Of a DNA stretch of 52,910 nucleotides, positions 25,646 to 35,731 are shown in pieces. The notes beneath the pieces are model-generated. The model was not told the origin of the DNA and did not search any database. It was given only the letters and a program-made list of their open reading frames with translations. A program made the position numbers and the translations under genes. Numbering within the stretch: the first letter of the stretch is position 1; every line of letters starts with the position of its first letter. The DNA lies in NCBI RefSeq assembly GCF_012911605.1, contig NZ_JAAMPT010000197.1:1-52910 (forward strand), written 5' to 3'. This stretch comes from Flavobacterium solisilvae (GTDB taxonomy: Bacteria; Bacteroidota; Bacteroidia; Flavobacteriales; Flavobacteriaceae).

Positions 25646-26281
25646 ATGAAAAACATAACCCTTTTCTGGAACTGGATCCAGTACAACGAACAAACCCTAA
25701 GAAACCTACAAAACGAAAAACCAAAAATCCAAAAGCTCTTTCTTTTCTGGCTCGACAAAAGCCTACATTACTATTCCGAAGGATTAGATTGCATACTAGT
25801 ATTTCCAAAAAGAAACAACAAAACAATACAACTCATAATTTCAGCAAACGGTAATCCCGATTATTTTGAAGCAGTCACAAATTTGGTAGATAATGCACCA
25901 AAACTCAATCATTGGAACTTTATAGCTTTCATACAACCATCAGAAAATATCGAGAAAATGGAAGCCGGATTAGACAAACCGTATGTATTCAAAGACATTA
26001 ATCTAAAAGCCAGTGAAATAAAATTTGAACCTTTACAATACGAAAATTGCAAAAAAATAGACATGATTGTGTACTTAAAAAACTACACCGTTCATTGCAA
26101 TAATAAAAACCTTCTAGAAGTGGTCTATGTAATTATTCAAGACATCATTGGCGAAAAAGCACTTTCTGAAAATATCAATTTTGTCGAATTAGAACAAATG
26201 CCAAGTGAAGAAAACATTGAGTTAATTTATCTGTATGATTTGCAGTATTACTTGGATGACATTAACAGTAAAAAAATATAA
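25646..26281 (+). CDS. Hypothetical protein
   Basis: This 211-residue protein has no signal peptide or membrane helix and no family that I can name. It is rich in Trp, Tyr and Phe at the start (FWNWIQYNEQTL), then mixed alpha/beta with YENCKKIDMIVYLKNYTVHC in the second half. It lies on the same strand after the DnaC-like gene, with a 192-base gap containing a dispersed repeat. It could be part of the replication group or an independent cargo gene. Codon use looks like its neighbours. Confidence 0.6.
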   Translation: MKNITLFWNWIQYNEQTLRNLQNEKPKIQKLFLFWLDKSLHYYSEGLDCILVFPKRNNKTIQLIISANGNPDYFEAVTNLVDNAPKLNHWNFIAFIQPSENIEKMEAGLDKPYVFKDINLKASEIKFEPLQYENCKKIDMIVYLKNYTVHCNNKNLLEVVYVIIQDIIGEKALSENINFVELEQMPSEENIELIYLYDLQYYLDDINSKKI

Positions 26282-26342
26282 ATAAAATAATTAATCCATT
26301 TGTTTTGAATTATATATTAATAAAATTAATACTTTTACACTC

Positions 26343-26675
26343 GTGAAACTCTTAAACTACATATTATCAATCTATCTGGTAGCACTTTCTTGTTTACCAT
26401 GTGCAGACATGGAAGTAAACAGTGCAGCTCACAAAGTTGTTGAGATTTCAGCTAATCATGATGAAAAGTCCCACAATCACGATAAAGAAAACGATTTGTG
26501 TTCGCCTTTTTGCAGTTGTAATTGCTGTGGTTCACAAATAGTAAGCTATTTTAAAATGTTGAACTACAATTTTACAGTAGTTTCAAAGACTATTACAACC
26601 CAATTACCATCTTACGCTTCACAATTTACTTCCAATTTCTACGGAAGTATCTGGCAACCACCTCAAATAGTATAA
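26343..26675 (+). CDS. Small exported Cys/His-rich protein, DUF6660-like
   Basis: This 110-residue protein starts with GTG and a hydrophobic signal (LSIYLVALSCLPCADM). It has a His/Asp-rich stretch (HDEKSHNHDKEND) and a cysteine cluster (CSPFCSCNCCGSQ), then a short tail. This matches small proteins often found at the head of Bacteroidota metal efflux operons and probably binds copper or zinc. A promoter-like TTTG (26304-26307), 22-bp spacer and TACTTTTA (26330-26337) ends only 5 bases before the start, so the message may be leaderless. It opens the metal-resistance region. Confidence 0.7.
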   Translation: MKLLNYILSIYLVALSCLPCADMEVNSAAHKVVEISANHDEKSHNHDKENDLCSPFCSCNCCGSQIVSYFKMLNYNFTVVSKTITTQLPSYASQFTSNFYGSIWQPPQIV

Positions 26676-26683
26676 CGATGCCC

Positions 26684-26699
26684 GAGTAATTTCGGGTTA
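26684..26699 (+). other. Short hairpin after the first metal gene
   Basis: CCCGA and TCGGG pair over 6 bases shortly after the stop codon, without a clear T run. It may attenuate transcription between the small protein gene and the RND efflux gene. Confidence 0.4.
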
Positions 26700-26772
26700 G
26701 AAAGTTGTGACCTTTTCACAAATAATAGCAAAAGTAGTTTTGCTAATTTTCTAATTCATTATAATATTTTCA

Positions 26773-29700
26773 ATGTTAGACAAAATCATACAGTTCAGTA
26801 TAAAGAACAAGTTTATAATACTTTTATTTACTTTGGTTCTAATAGCTTTTGGTAGCTACTCTATAAAACAATTACCGCTTGATGCGTTACCTGATGTAAC
26901 CAACAATCAAGTACAAATAATAACTACTGCACCAACTTTAGCAAGTCAGGAAGTAGAACAATTAATCACTTATCCATTAGAACAATCTGTAAAGACAATT
27001 CCAAAAGTTATTGAATTACGAAGTATTTCTCGTTTCGGACTTTCGGTAGTTACCGTAGTTTTTAAAGACGATGTCGATATCTATTGGGCAAGAGAGCAAA
27101 TTTTCCAACGTTTAAAGCAAGCCGAAGAAAATATACCAGCTTATGCAGGTACACCAGAGTTAGGTCCAATTTCAACAGGTCTTGGGGAAATTTACCAATA
27201 CGATGTCTTTGCCAAAAAAGGGTATGAAGATAAATACGACGCCATCAAGTTAAGAACCATTCAGGATTGGATTATTGTTCCTCAGCTTCAAGGTGTTGAA
27301 GGCGTTGCCGAAGTGAGTACTTGGGGTGGGAAATTGAAACAATATGAAATCGCAGTAAACCCAAATACGCTTAACAGTCTTGGAGTAACCATTACTGAAA
27401 TTTTTGAAGCACTCGAAAAAAACAATCAAAATACAGGAGGAGCTTACATCGAAAAAGACCAATATGCCTATTTCATCCGCGGTGTCGGTATGGCAACAGG
27501 AAATAAAGATTTAGAAAAAGTTGTCATTAAAAACAGAAACGGGGCACCGGTTTTAGTCAGGGATGTGGCAACCGTTAGAGAAGGCATTGCATTGCGTTAT
27601 GGAGCTTCCACAAAAGATGGTAAAGGGGAAATCGTTTGTGGTATGGCATTGATGCTAAAAGGTGAAAATTCAAAAGCGGTAAACGAAAGAGTAAAAGAGA
27701 AAATGGAGCAAATCAATAAAACACTTCCCGAAGGTGTTGTTGCTGAAGCTTTTATTGATAGAGGAAAATTAGTTGATAATGCAATCGGAACAGTTACTAA
27801 AAACCTACTCGAAGGCGCATTAATAGTAATTTTTGTCTTGATTTTATTTCTTGGTAATCTTCGTGCAGGTTTAATAGTTGCTTCTGTAATTCCATTATCT
27901 ATGCTTTTTGCGGTAATTCTAATGAATTATTTTGGCGTAAGTGGTAACTTAATGAGTTTAGGAGCAATCGACTTCGGAATTATTGTCGATGGTGCTGTAA
28001 TCATTGTTGAAGCCACAATGCACCATTTGCAAAAACTCAAACGACAAAATAATTTAACCCAAACTGAAATGGACAGTGAAGTATATAAATCAGCTTCTAA
28101 AATCCGTAACAGTGCAGCTTTTGGAGAAATCATAATCTTAATTGTATACCTACCAATTTTAGCATTAGTTGGTACTGAAGGTAAAATGTTCAAACCTATG
28201 GCAATGACGGTAGGCTTTGCAGTAATCGCAGCATTTGTTTTATCACTGACGTATGTTCCAATGATGAGTGCAATGTTTTTATCCAAGAACACAGAGCATA
28301 AGCCAAACTTTAGCGATAGAATGATGGCATGGTTCGAGAAAATATATGCACCATTTTTAGAAAAAGCATTACGATTAAAAAAAACAGTTTTGGCTATTTC
28401 ATTAGGGTTGTTTGCTTTGGCACTTATAACTTTTCAAAATATGGGAGGCGAATTTATTCCAACCATTGAAGAAGGTGATTTAGCCATTAATGTTACCATT
28501 ATGACCGGAAGCTCATTAACACAAATGGTAGAAACAACTACTAAATATGAGAAAATCCTAAAAGCAAAATTCCCTGAAATAAAAACCATTGTAACAAAAA
28601 TCGGAAGTGGAGAAATTCCAACCGATCCAATGCCAATTGAGAGTGGCGATTTTATTATTGTACTGAAAGACAAAAGCGAATGGACTTCTGCATATAATTG
28701 GGAAGATTTAGCCAATTTGATGAAAGAAGAAATGGAAGTTATTCCAGGAGCGAATATCGAAATATCACAGCCTATTCAAATGCGCTTTAACGAGTTAATG
28801 ACAGGAAGCCGAAGCGATATAGCCATTAAGATTTTTGGTGATGATTTAGAGATTTTAGATACAAAAGCCAAAGAATTGATTTCAAAAGTTAGTAAAATTG
28901 AAGGTGTTGGTGACTTAAAAGCTGATAAAGTTGTAGGTCTGCCGCAAATCACAGTCAAATACGATTACAATAAAATAGCCTTATACGGTTTGAATATTGT
29001 CGATATCAATCAAATAATTCGTTCCTCATTTGCCGGAGAAAGCGCCGGTAAAATCTATGAAGAGAGCAAACGATTTGATGTAGTGGTTCGTATGAATGAG
29101 GCTAATAGAAGTGATATAACCGATGTGAGTAATTTATTTATTCCATTGCCAAACGGTCAACAAGTACCCCTTTCCCAAGTAGCAACCATCAGTTACGAAC
29201 AAGGGCCTGTACAAGTATCTCGTCAAGATGGAAAGCGAAGAATTACAGTTGGTCTAAATGTTCGTGGTCGTGATATAAAAAGTGTTGTTGAGGAAATTCA
29301 ACAAAAGTTAGACACCAATTTCAAACTTCCAGCAGGATATTATGTTACGTATGGTGGACAATTTGAAAATCTAGTGGAAGCCAATAAACGCCTTTCGGTA
29401 GCTTTACCAATTGCTTTAGGACTTATTTTGGTTTTATTGTTTTTTACCTTCAACAGTATGAAGCAATCATTACTGATTTTCACAGCCATTCCATTATCAG
29501 CAATTGGTGGTGTTTTTGCTCTATGGTTACGCGGAATGCCGTTTAGTATTTCGGCAGGAATTGGTTTTATTGCTTTATTCGGAATTGCTGTTTTAAACGG
29601 AATTGTGCTAATATCTTATTTTAACCAACTTAAAACGGAAGGAATAACCGACCCAATGCAACGTGTCTTAATCGGAACAAAAACAAGATTGCGACCAGTA

Positions 29701-31089
29701 TTAATGACTGCTGCGGTAGCTTCACTTGGGTTTTTACCAATGGCATTGTCAACAAGTGGCGGAGCCGAAGTTCAAAAACCATTAGCAACTGTAGTAATTG
29801 GCGGATTGGTTTCGGCTACATTACTAACCTTAATCGTTTTACCAATTTTGTATTTACTCTTTGAAAAGGGAATTAAAAGAAGAAAAAAAATGTCAAATCC
29901 AATTGTAACACTAATAGTTTTATTAATAAGTAGCTTTTCATTTGCTCAAAATAGCCAAACCATAACGCTAGAAAAAGCCATTGAAAAAGCAAAAGCAAAT
30001 AACATCGATTTAAAAATTGCCGACAAGGAAATTGAAAAACAAACCGTCCTCAAAAAAACTGCATTTCAAGTAGATCCTTTGCAAGTACAATACCAAGGCG
30101 GACAATTCAACAATGTTGATTACGACCATAATGTTTCCATTCAACAGTACTTTCCTATTGGTAAAATCACAAAAGCCAATAGACAATTACAAGAAGAATT
30201 AGCAAAATTGGCTGAAAAGCGAAAAGCATTAACCGAATATGAAATCGAAAAAGCGGTAACACTTGCGTATTATCAATATTTATACGGTGTTTCCATTCAA
30301 AAACTGAATACTGAATTGTTCGACATTTATTCCAAATTCCTAAAAAATGCAGAGCTTCGTTTTCAAACAGGCGAAAGTGGTAATATTGAAGTCATAAGTG
30401 CCAAAGCTAAAGTAAAGGAAATCGAAACCCAAAAAGCACAATTAGAATATGATTTGGTTGTATATCAAAAGCAATTACAATACTTCATTCAAACCGATGA
30501 AAATATAATTCCAGATGCTACAACGCCACTGAAATATGCAAACCCAACTGATGTGAATAATGCTAAAGTGGAAGGATTGGTAAACGACTATTACACACAG
30601 CAAATTACAGTCTATCAAAAAGAAGCTAATACATTCAAAGCAATGCGTACACCGAGGCTAGGATTAGGTTATTTCGGGCAAACCATTGAAACAAAATCGT
30701 ATTTTCAAGGATTTACTGCTGGTGTACAAATTCCTTTATTTGGTGGAGCAAATACCGCTAAAGCGAAAGCTTCGCAGATAAGTATTTCGCAATCGCAATT
30801 AGAATTGGATAAAAGCAAACTGACTTTAAAACTACAAAAAGAGGAACTACAAAACGAGTTTGAAAAGCAGAAAAAAGCAGTGGCGTATTATCAAAACGAA
30901 GGATTGCAATACGCAGAGCAAATTATTACAACAGCACAAAAAAGTTATGCCAATGGCGACATGAGTTATTGGACTTACATCAGTTTTTTAAACCAAGCCA
31001 TTGATATTAAAAAGCAAAACGCAGAAGCTGTTAATACCTATAATCAAAGTGCTATTCAATTGCAATTTCCATCTTTCAACAATAATTAA
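26773..31089 (+). CDS. cusA: CusA/CzcA-type heavy-metal RND pump fused to a TolC-type outer-membrane channel
   Basis: The 1438-residue product contains a full heavy-metal RND transporter (about 1-1035, with QLPLDALPDVTNNQVQI at the start, GAIDFGIIVDGAVI in TM4 and the last TM block near 1010-1030). A TolC-family channel follows (about 1060-1438). The join is at residue 1040, where an in-frame ATG (29890) begins a signal peptide-like segment (VTLIVLLISSFSFAQ). Such fusions are known in Flavobacteria-type metal operons. The channel part may be cut free by signal peptidase or translated separately. With the CusB-like adaptor encoded 11 bases downstream it would export Cu, Zn, Co or Cd from the periplasm. 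Confidence 0.93.
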   Translation: MLDKIIQFSIKNKFIILLFTLVLIAFGSYSIKQLPLDALPDVTNNQVQIITTAPTLASQEVEQLITYPLEQSVKTIPKVIELRSISRFGLSVVTVVFKDDVDIYWAREQIFQRLKQAEENIPAYAGTPELGPISTGLGEIYQYDVFAKKGYEDKYDAIKLRTIQDWIIVPQLQGVEGVAEVSTWGGKLKQYEIAVNPNTLNSLGVTITEIFEALEKNNQNTGGAYIEKDQYAYFIRGVGMATGNKDLEKVVIKNRNGAPVLVRDVATVREGIALRYGASTKDGKGEIVCGMALMLKGENSKAVNERVKEKMEQINKTLPEGVVAEAFIDRGKLVDNAIGTVTKNLLEGALIVIFVLILFLGNLRAGLIVASVIPLSMLFAVILMNYFGVSGNLMSLGAIDFGIIVDGAVIIVEATMHHLQKLKRQNNLTQTEMDSEVYKSASKIRNSAAFGEIIILIVYLPILALVGTEGKMFKPMAMTVGFAVIAAFVLSLTYVPMMSAMFLSKNTEHKPNFSDRMMAWFEKIYAPFLEKALRLKKTVLAISLGLFALALITFQNMGGEFIPTIEEGDLAINVTIMTGSSLTQMVETTTKYEKILKAKFPEIKTIVTKIGSGEIPTDPMPIESGDFIIVLKDKSEWTSAYNWEDLANLMKEEMEVIPGANIEISQPIQMRFNELMTGSRSDIAIKIFGDDLEILDTKAKELISKVSKIEGVGDLKADKVVGLPQITVKYDYNKIALYGLNIVDINQIIRSSFAGESAGKIYEESKRFDVVVRMNEANRSDITDVSNLFIPLPNGQQVPLSQVATISYEQGPVQVSRQDGKRRITVGLNVRGRDIKSVVEEIQQKLDTNFKLPAGYYVTYGGQFENLVEANKRLSVALPIALGLILVLLFFTFNSMKQSLLIFTAIPLSAIGGVFALWLRGMPFSISAGIGFIALFGIAVLNGIVLISYFNQLKTEGITDPMQRVLIGTKTRLRPVLMTAAVASLGFLPMALSTSGGAEVQKPLATVVIGGLVSATLLTLIVLPILYLLFEKGIKRRKKMSNPIVTLIVLLISSFSFAQNSQTITLEKAIEKAKANNIDLKIADKEIEKQTVLKKTAFQVDPLQVQYQGGQFNNVDYDHNVSIQQYFPIGKITKANRQLQEELAKLAEKRKALTEYEIEKAVTLAYYQYLYGVSIQKLNTELFDIYSKFLKNAELRFQTGESGNIEVISAKAKVKEIETQKAQLEYDLVVYQKQLQYFIQTDENIIPDATTPLKYANPTDVNNAKVEGLVNDYYTQQITVYQKEANTFKAMRTPRLGLGYFGQTIETKSYFQGFTAGVQIPLFGGANTAKAKASQISISQSQLELDKSKLTLKLQKEELQNEFEKQKKAVAYYQNEGLQYAEQIITTAQKSYANGDMSYWTYISFLNQAIDIKKQNAEAVNTYNQSAIQLQFPSFNNN

Positions 31090-31100
31090 TATTCAATAAT

Positions 31101-32351
31101 ATGAAAAATATAAAATCAAAATCGAAGTTTTTCTTAATACTTAATACTCTTGTCTTAATACTTTTTACTTCTTGCGGCGAAAAGAAAACCGAAGAAACAC
31201 ACGAAGAAGAAAAATCGGAAACCGAAGTAGCACTAACAGAAGCGCAATTCAAAACCATTGGTATAGAAACAGGAACTATCGTAATGAAAAACCTCAATAC
31301 GGTAATCAAAGCAAACGGATATACTGCTGTTCCACCTCAGAATATGGCAAATATATCAACCTTAATTGGTGGTGTCGTAAAAGATATTTATGTGTTAGAA
31401 GGCACTTATGTGGTAAAAGGGAAAACATTAGCAACCATCCAAAACCTTGAAGTAACCGAAATGCAAGAAGATTACAATTCGGCTATTGCAAACATTGAAT
31501 ACCTACAATTAGAATACAACCGCCAAAAAACATTGAGCGATGAAAATGTAAATCCTCGTAAAACGTTTCAAGAAGTTAAGTCAAAATTAGCAGTTGAAAA
31601 AGCAAAAGCACAAGCAGCAAAAAATAAACTACAAGCGTTGAATGTTAGTTTAAAAGGCAGCACTTCTTTAATTCCGATTGTTTCGCCGATAAGTGGTTAT
31701 GTGGGTAAAATTAGCATCACCAAAGGAGCGTTTGCAGAAACCGGAGTTACTCTTTTTGAAGTAGTCGATAACAGCCAAATGCACTTAGATTTGAATGTGT
31801 TTGAAAAAGATTTAGGTAAAATTTCCGTTGGTCAAGAAGTCGATTTTGTACTTACCAATCAATCCAATAAATCAATAAAAGGAAAAATATTCGGTATCAA
31901 TAAATCATTTTCTAACGAAAGTAAAACCGTTGCAGTTCACGCCAAAATCAATCCAAGCGATGCTAAAGATTTAATTTCCGGAATGTATGTAGCGGCTAAT
32001 ATCAACATTACTAATCAAACAGTTCAAGCTTTGCCAAAAGATGCTATTGTTAGAAATGGAGACAAATATTACATTTACATTCAAGAAGAACACCAAGAAG
32101 AAACTCCAAAAGTAAAAGAAGAAGAACACAATCACAAAGAGGGCGAAGCACATAATGAGCACGCTGAAGGCGAAGAGGAAGAACACAACGAAATTCACTT
32201 TAAAGCCATCGAAGTAATACCAGGAACAACCGATTTAGGATATACTGAAATAAAATTAGTTGAAGAAATTCCTGCCAATGCAAAAATAGTAATTAAAGGA
32301 GCTTTCTACTTGCTGGCAACATCAAAAGGTGGTGGCGAACACGAACATTAA
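31101..32351 (+). CDS. cusB: RND periplasmic adaptor (CusB/CzcB type) with His-rich tail insert
   Basis: This 416-residue protein is a lipoprotein (TLVLILFTSCGEKK). Adaptor domains follow: a barrel-sandwich hybrid (about 75-120 and 190-215, including IVSPISGYVGKI), a helical hairpin (about 125-185) and a beta-barrel (about 220-300). Near the C-terminus is a His/Glu-rich segment (about 325-365, with HNHKEGEAHNEHAEGEEEEH) that likely binds metal, and the protein ends GEHEH. It connects the RND pump to the channel. It is in one operon with cusA (11-bp gap). Confidence 0.93.
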   Translation: MKNIKSKSKFFLILNTLVLILFTSCGEKKTEETHEEEKSETEVALTEAQFKTIGIETGTIVMKNLNTVIKANGYTAVPPQNMANISTLIGGVVKDIYVLEGTYVVKGKTLATIQNLEVTEMQEDYNSAIANIEYLQLEYNRQKTLSDENVNPRKTFQEVKSKLAVEKAKAQAAKNKLQALNVSLKGSTSLIPIVSPISGYVGKISITKGAFAETGVTLFEVVDNSQMHLDLNVFEKDLGKISVGQEVDFVLTNQSNKSIKGKIFGINKSFSNESKTVAVHAKINPSDAKDLISGMYVAANINITNQTVQALPKDAIVRNGDKYYIYIQEEHQEETPKVKEEEHNHKEGEAHNEHAEGEEEEHNEIHFKAIEVIPGTTDLGYTEIKLVEEIPANAKIVIKGAFYLLATSKGGGEHEH

Positions 32352-32376
32352 TAAATAATAATTTAAAATAAATAAC

Positions 32377-32733
32377 ATGAAAAATTCAATTTTAAAATCA
32401 ATCGCTTTTTTAGCAATAGTATTTTTTTCAACAAATCTAGTTTCAGCACAAAAAACTACTCAAAAAGCAGTCATAAAAACTTTCTTTCATTGCGACCATT
32501 GTAAAGAATGTGAAACGTGTGGTTTAAAATTCAAAACAGAAATGCTTAAAATAAAAGGAATAAAAATGTATGAGTTAGATGATAAAGCAATGACTTTTAC
32601 AATCTATTACAATTCAAAGAAAACTACTTTACAAACAATTAAAGAAGGTATCTCTAAATTAGGTTATGATGCAGATGAAGTAAAAGCAGATCCAAAAGCG
32701 TATGAAAGTTTAGATGGTTGTTGTAAAGCTTAG
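32377..32733 (+). CDS. Exported heavy-metal-associated (HMA) domain protein
   Basis: This 118-residue protein has a signal peptide (LAIVFFSTNLVSAQ) and a single HMA-like ferredoxin fold with an unusual cysteine-rich loop HCDHCKECETCG in place of the simple CxxC, and a CC pair near the C-terminus (LDGCCKA). It probably binds copper or zinc in the periplasm and passes it to the efflux system. It lies in the cus operon, 26 bases after the adaptor gene. Confidence 0.85.
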   Translation: MKNSILKSIAFLAIVFFSTNLVSAQKTTQKAVIKTFFHCDHCKECETCGLKFKTEMLKIKGIKMYELDDKAMTFTIYYNSKKTTLQTIKEGISKLGYDADEVKADPKAYESLDGCCKA

Positions 32734-32735
32734 TC

Positions 32736-33101
32736 ATGAAATTTAATACGATAATGCCAAATAAGCTAATTCCTTTTTATCAAAAAGAGTTAGAATTAGT
32801 TAAGGATAATTTACAACTAAATGATTTTCAAAATGCTTGGCATCATTTGGAACGTGCACATATAATAGCTCAAAAATATCCATGCGAGCATACATTTGTA
32901 CATTGGAAAATGTTACAATTTGGTATTAAGATTAAAAGTACAAATGAGGTAATTGGTCAAATACCAAGATTATTGATAGGTGGTGTAAAATCATTTGTTG
33001 GACATATTCCTGTTGGTAATACTGGTGGTGCAAACGTGCCACCTTTAAAACCAATGGAAATTCCGAAAGACATACAAAAAATAATAAATTCAAATTCTTA
33101 A
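32736..33101 (+). CDS. DUF3703-family protein
   Basis: This 121-residue soluble protein matches DUF3703 by its pattern (AWHHLERAHIIAQKYPCEHTFVHWKML) and the ending KSFVGHIPVGNTGGANVPP, which includes conserved His and Cys. The family is unknown in function and often found beside cation efflux genes. It starts two bases after the previous stop; an ATG at 32754 is an alternative start. Conserved His and Cys suggest metal binding in the cytoplasm, but this is inference. Confidence 0.8.
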   Translation: MKFNTIMPNKLIPFYQKELELVKDNLQLNDFQNAWHHLERAHIIAQKYPCEHTFVHWKMLQFGIKIKSTNEVIGQIPRLLIGGVKSFVGHIPVGNTGGANVPPLKPMEIPKDIQKIINSNS

Positions 33102-33111
33102 TAATTGAATT

Positions 33112-35103
33112 ATGAAACATCAACACAAATACGATGCACAAGGAAAACAACTTTGTTGCACATTAGAAGAAAAAATAAATAAAAAACCCGATAATCATTC
33201 TGATGATGACGGACACGACCACAACCATTCCAACGAAGAAAAGTCAACGTTTCAAATGTTCCTACCAGCAATCATAAGTTTTGTTTTGTTAATGGTTGCC
33301 ATTGGTTTCGATAATTACTTTCCACAATCGTGGTTTACAGGTTGGGTACGAATTATATGGTATGTTGTTGCTTATGCACCAGTTGGTTTTCCTGTAATCA
33401 AAGAAGCTTTTGTTGCTATAAAGAAAGGAGAGATATTTTCAGAATTTTTGTTAATGAGTATTGCAACTATTGGAGCATTTGCCATCGCAGAATTTCCAGA
33501 GGGTGTTGCCGTGATGCTGTTTTATGCCGTTGGCGAAGTCTTTCAAACACTTGCAGTTCAACGAGCCAAAGCAAATATAAAAGCGTTACTCGACCAACGA
33601 CCAGATGAAGTTACTATTTTAGAAAACAATGTAGCCAAAACAATCAAAGCAGCAACCGCTAAAATTGGCGATATTATCCAACTCAAAGCAGGAGAAAAAT
33701 TAGGTTTAGATGGCGAATTACTTTCCGATACAGCTTCATTCAATACAGCAGCACTTACCGGAGAAAGCAAACCCGATACCAAAGCAAAAGGAGAAACCGT
33801 TTTAGCAGGAATGATAAACCTAAATTCGGTTTGTCAAGTAAAAGTTACAACCGCTTATACCGATAGTAAACTGTCAAAAATACTTGAAATGGTGCAAGAT
33901 GCAACAGCAAAAAAAGCACCAACTGAATTATTCATACGCAAATTTGCCAAGATTTACACACCAATTGTGGTGCTTTTAGCCATCTTAATTTGTGTAGTTC
34001 CAATGCTTTTTGTAGCGGATTATCAATTTAGAGATTGGTTGTATCGTGCTTTAGTCTTTTTAGTTATCTCATGTCCTTGTGCGTTAGTCATCAGTATTCC
34101 GTTAGGATATTTTGGCGGAATTGGAGCTGCTTCCAAGAACGGAATTTTATTCAAGGGAAGCAATTTTCTTGATGTAATGGCTTCTATTCAAAATGTAGTA
34201 ATGGACAAAACAGGCACAATGACAGAAGGTGTTTTTAAAGTGCAAGAAGTTGTTTTTAATTCCAATTTTAATCAAAACGAAATACTGCAAATGGTAAATG
34301 CTTTAGAAAGTCAAAGCACACATCCAGTCGCAACAGCCATTCATCAGTTTGTTGGAAAAATTGATAGTACAATTGAACTAAAAGAGGTTGAAGAAATTTC
34401 AGGGCATGGTTTAAAATCCCTTGTCAAAGGAAAAGAATTATTAGTTGGTAATTTCAAACTAATGGATAAATTTTCTATTAAATATGATATTGATCCTACA
34501 AGTATTGTTTATACATTAATCGCAGTAGCTTACGATAAAAAGTTTGTAGGATATATAACCATTGCCGATAGCATAAAAGAGGATGCTCAAATCACAATCG
34601 ATAAACTTAAAGCGTTGAATATTAAAACCACAATGTTAAGTGGTGATAAAAATACTGTAGTTCAGTTTGTTGCAAAATCACTCGATATAACAAATGCTTA
34701 TGGCGATTTACTGCCCGAAGATAAAGTAAACAAAGTTAAAGAAATCATTGCTAAAAATGAAACGGTTGCTTTTGTTGGCGATGGTGTAAACGATGCACCA
34801 GTAGTAGCATTAAGCAACGTAGGAATTGCAATGGGCGGTTTAGGAAGCGATGCCACAATAGAAACTGCTGATGTAGTTATTCAAGACGATATGCCTTCAA
34901 AAATCCCAATGGCTATTAACATTGGTAAACAAACTAAAAAAATTGTTTGGCAAAATATCACTTTAGCATTTGCTGTAAAAGCAATAGTTTTAGTGCTTGG
35001 AGCAGGTGGTTTAGCCACAATGTGGGAAGCCGTTTTTGCCGATGTAGGAGTAGCTTTGTTAGCTATTTTAAACGCAGTTAGAATTCAGAGAATGAGATTT
35101 TAA
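33112..35103 (+). CDS. zntA: P1B-type metal-translocating ATPase, Zn/Cd/Pb type
   Basis: This 663-residue P-type ATPase has a His-rich N-terminus (DDDGHDHNHSNEEK) instead of an HMA domain and the transmembrane CPCALVISIP motif (about 321). It also carries the phosphorylation site DKTGTMTEG (about 365), an HP motif (THPVAT, about 404) and the hinge GDGVNDAPV (about 557). CPC followed by ALVISIP is typical of the Zn/Cd/Pb group, while copper pumps carry ALGLATP as at 40249. It would export zinc or cadmium from the cytoplasm to the periplasm, where the RND pump removes it. It follows DUF3703 by 10 bases. Confidence 0.92.
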   Translation: MKHQHKYDAQGKQLCCTLEEKINKKPDNHSDDDGHDHNHSNEEKSTFQMFLPAIISFVLLMVAIGFDNYFPQSWFTGWVRIIWYVVAYAPVGFPVIKEAFVAIKKGEIFSEFLLMSIATIGAFAIAEFPEGVAVMLFYAVGEVFQTLAVQRAKANIKALLDQRPDEVTILENNVAKTIKAATAKIGDIIQLKAGEKLGLDGELLSDTASFNTAALTGESKPDTKAKGETVLAGMINLNSVCQVKVTTAYTDSKLSKILEMVQDATAKKAPTELFIRKFAKIYTPIVVLLAILICVVPMLFVADYQFRDWLYRALVFLVISCPCALVISIPLGYFGGIGAASKNGILFKGSNFLDVMASIQNVVMDKTGTMTEGVFKVQEVVFNSNFNQNEILQMVNALESQSTHPVATAIHQFVGKIDSTIELKEVEEISGHGLKSLVKGKELLVGNFKLMDKFSIKYDIDPTSIVYTLIAVAYDKKFVGYITIADSIKEDAQITIDKLKALNIKTTMLSGDKNTVVQFVAKSLDITNAYGDLLPEDKVNKVKEIIAKNETVAFVGDGVNDAPVVALSNVGIAMGGLGSDATIETADVVIQDDMPSKIPMAINIGKQTKKIVWQNITLAFAVKAIVLVLGAGGLATMWEAVFADVGVALLAILNAVRIQRMRF

Positions 35104-35162
35104 CATCAATTTTAACATAATGCAATAATTTTTAGCTAAATTTGTACTGTTTTAATAGATAT

Positions 35163-35540
35163 ATGAACAAATACCACATGATACTTGTAGTTTTATTAGG
35201 CATGTTCCTCATCCCTAATACTGCTATGGCTTGTGGTAAAGGTTCAGAAAAGAGTTCGTGCAAAAAAGAAATTTCATCCAATAACGCAGAAAAAAAGAGT
35301 TGCTGCGGTGATGAAAATTCAAAAGATAAAGACCACAAAGGATGTAAAGGCAATTGCGGTCACTCAAAATGTGGTTGTTCTTCAACGTGTCCAACTTCTT
35401 CAGTAAGCTTTTTATCTGAAATTAATTTTAAAAATTACATGTTTAGCTATTCTTCAATCGAGAAAGTTAAATTTTCATACACAACACCATCAATCTCTGA
35501 TGGGTTTTATTTCATTTGGCTAATTCCTAAAATAAGCTAA
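35163..35540 (+). CDS. Small exported cysteine-rich protein
   Basis: This 125-residue protein (start ATG 35163 chosen over a start 21 bases upstream because it begins the signal peptide MILVVLLGMFLIPNTAMA) has many cysteines in CxxC-like pairs (SCCGDENS, GCKGNCGHSKCGCSSTC) and is rich in Lys. It is probably a periplasmic metal-binding protein. A -7-like TAAATTTG lies at 35137-35144, so it may have its own promoter, although no clear -33 is visible. I do not recognise a named family. Confidence 0.65.
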   Translation: MNKYHMILVVLLGMFLIPNTAMACGKGSEKSSCKKEISSNNAEKKSCCGDENSKDKDHKGCKGNCGHSKCGCSSTCPTSSVSFLSEINFKNYMFSYSSIEKVKFSYTTPSISDGFYFIWLIPKIS

Positions 35541-35731
35541 ATCCAAATTTTGACAGCCATAAGTGTGTCAAATTCATAGCGTTTTGCTATCCAATTCACA
35601 ACAGTTTTAGAAACATTTTACTACACCATTTTCATGTTGCAGTATCATTTATCTTATAACTGTAATTATCTCAAATTTATTTTATCAATCAATCAAGGTA
35701 AATCACTTTGATTACTAATACCTTATTTAAA

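Noticed and set aside
25594..25854. Plus-strand open frame of 86 codons
   Set aside because: It overlaps the better frame of the gene at 25646 and is very Lys/Pro-rich.
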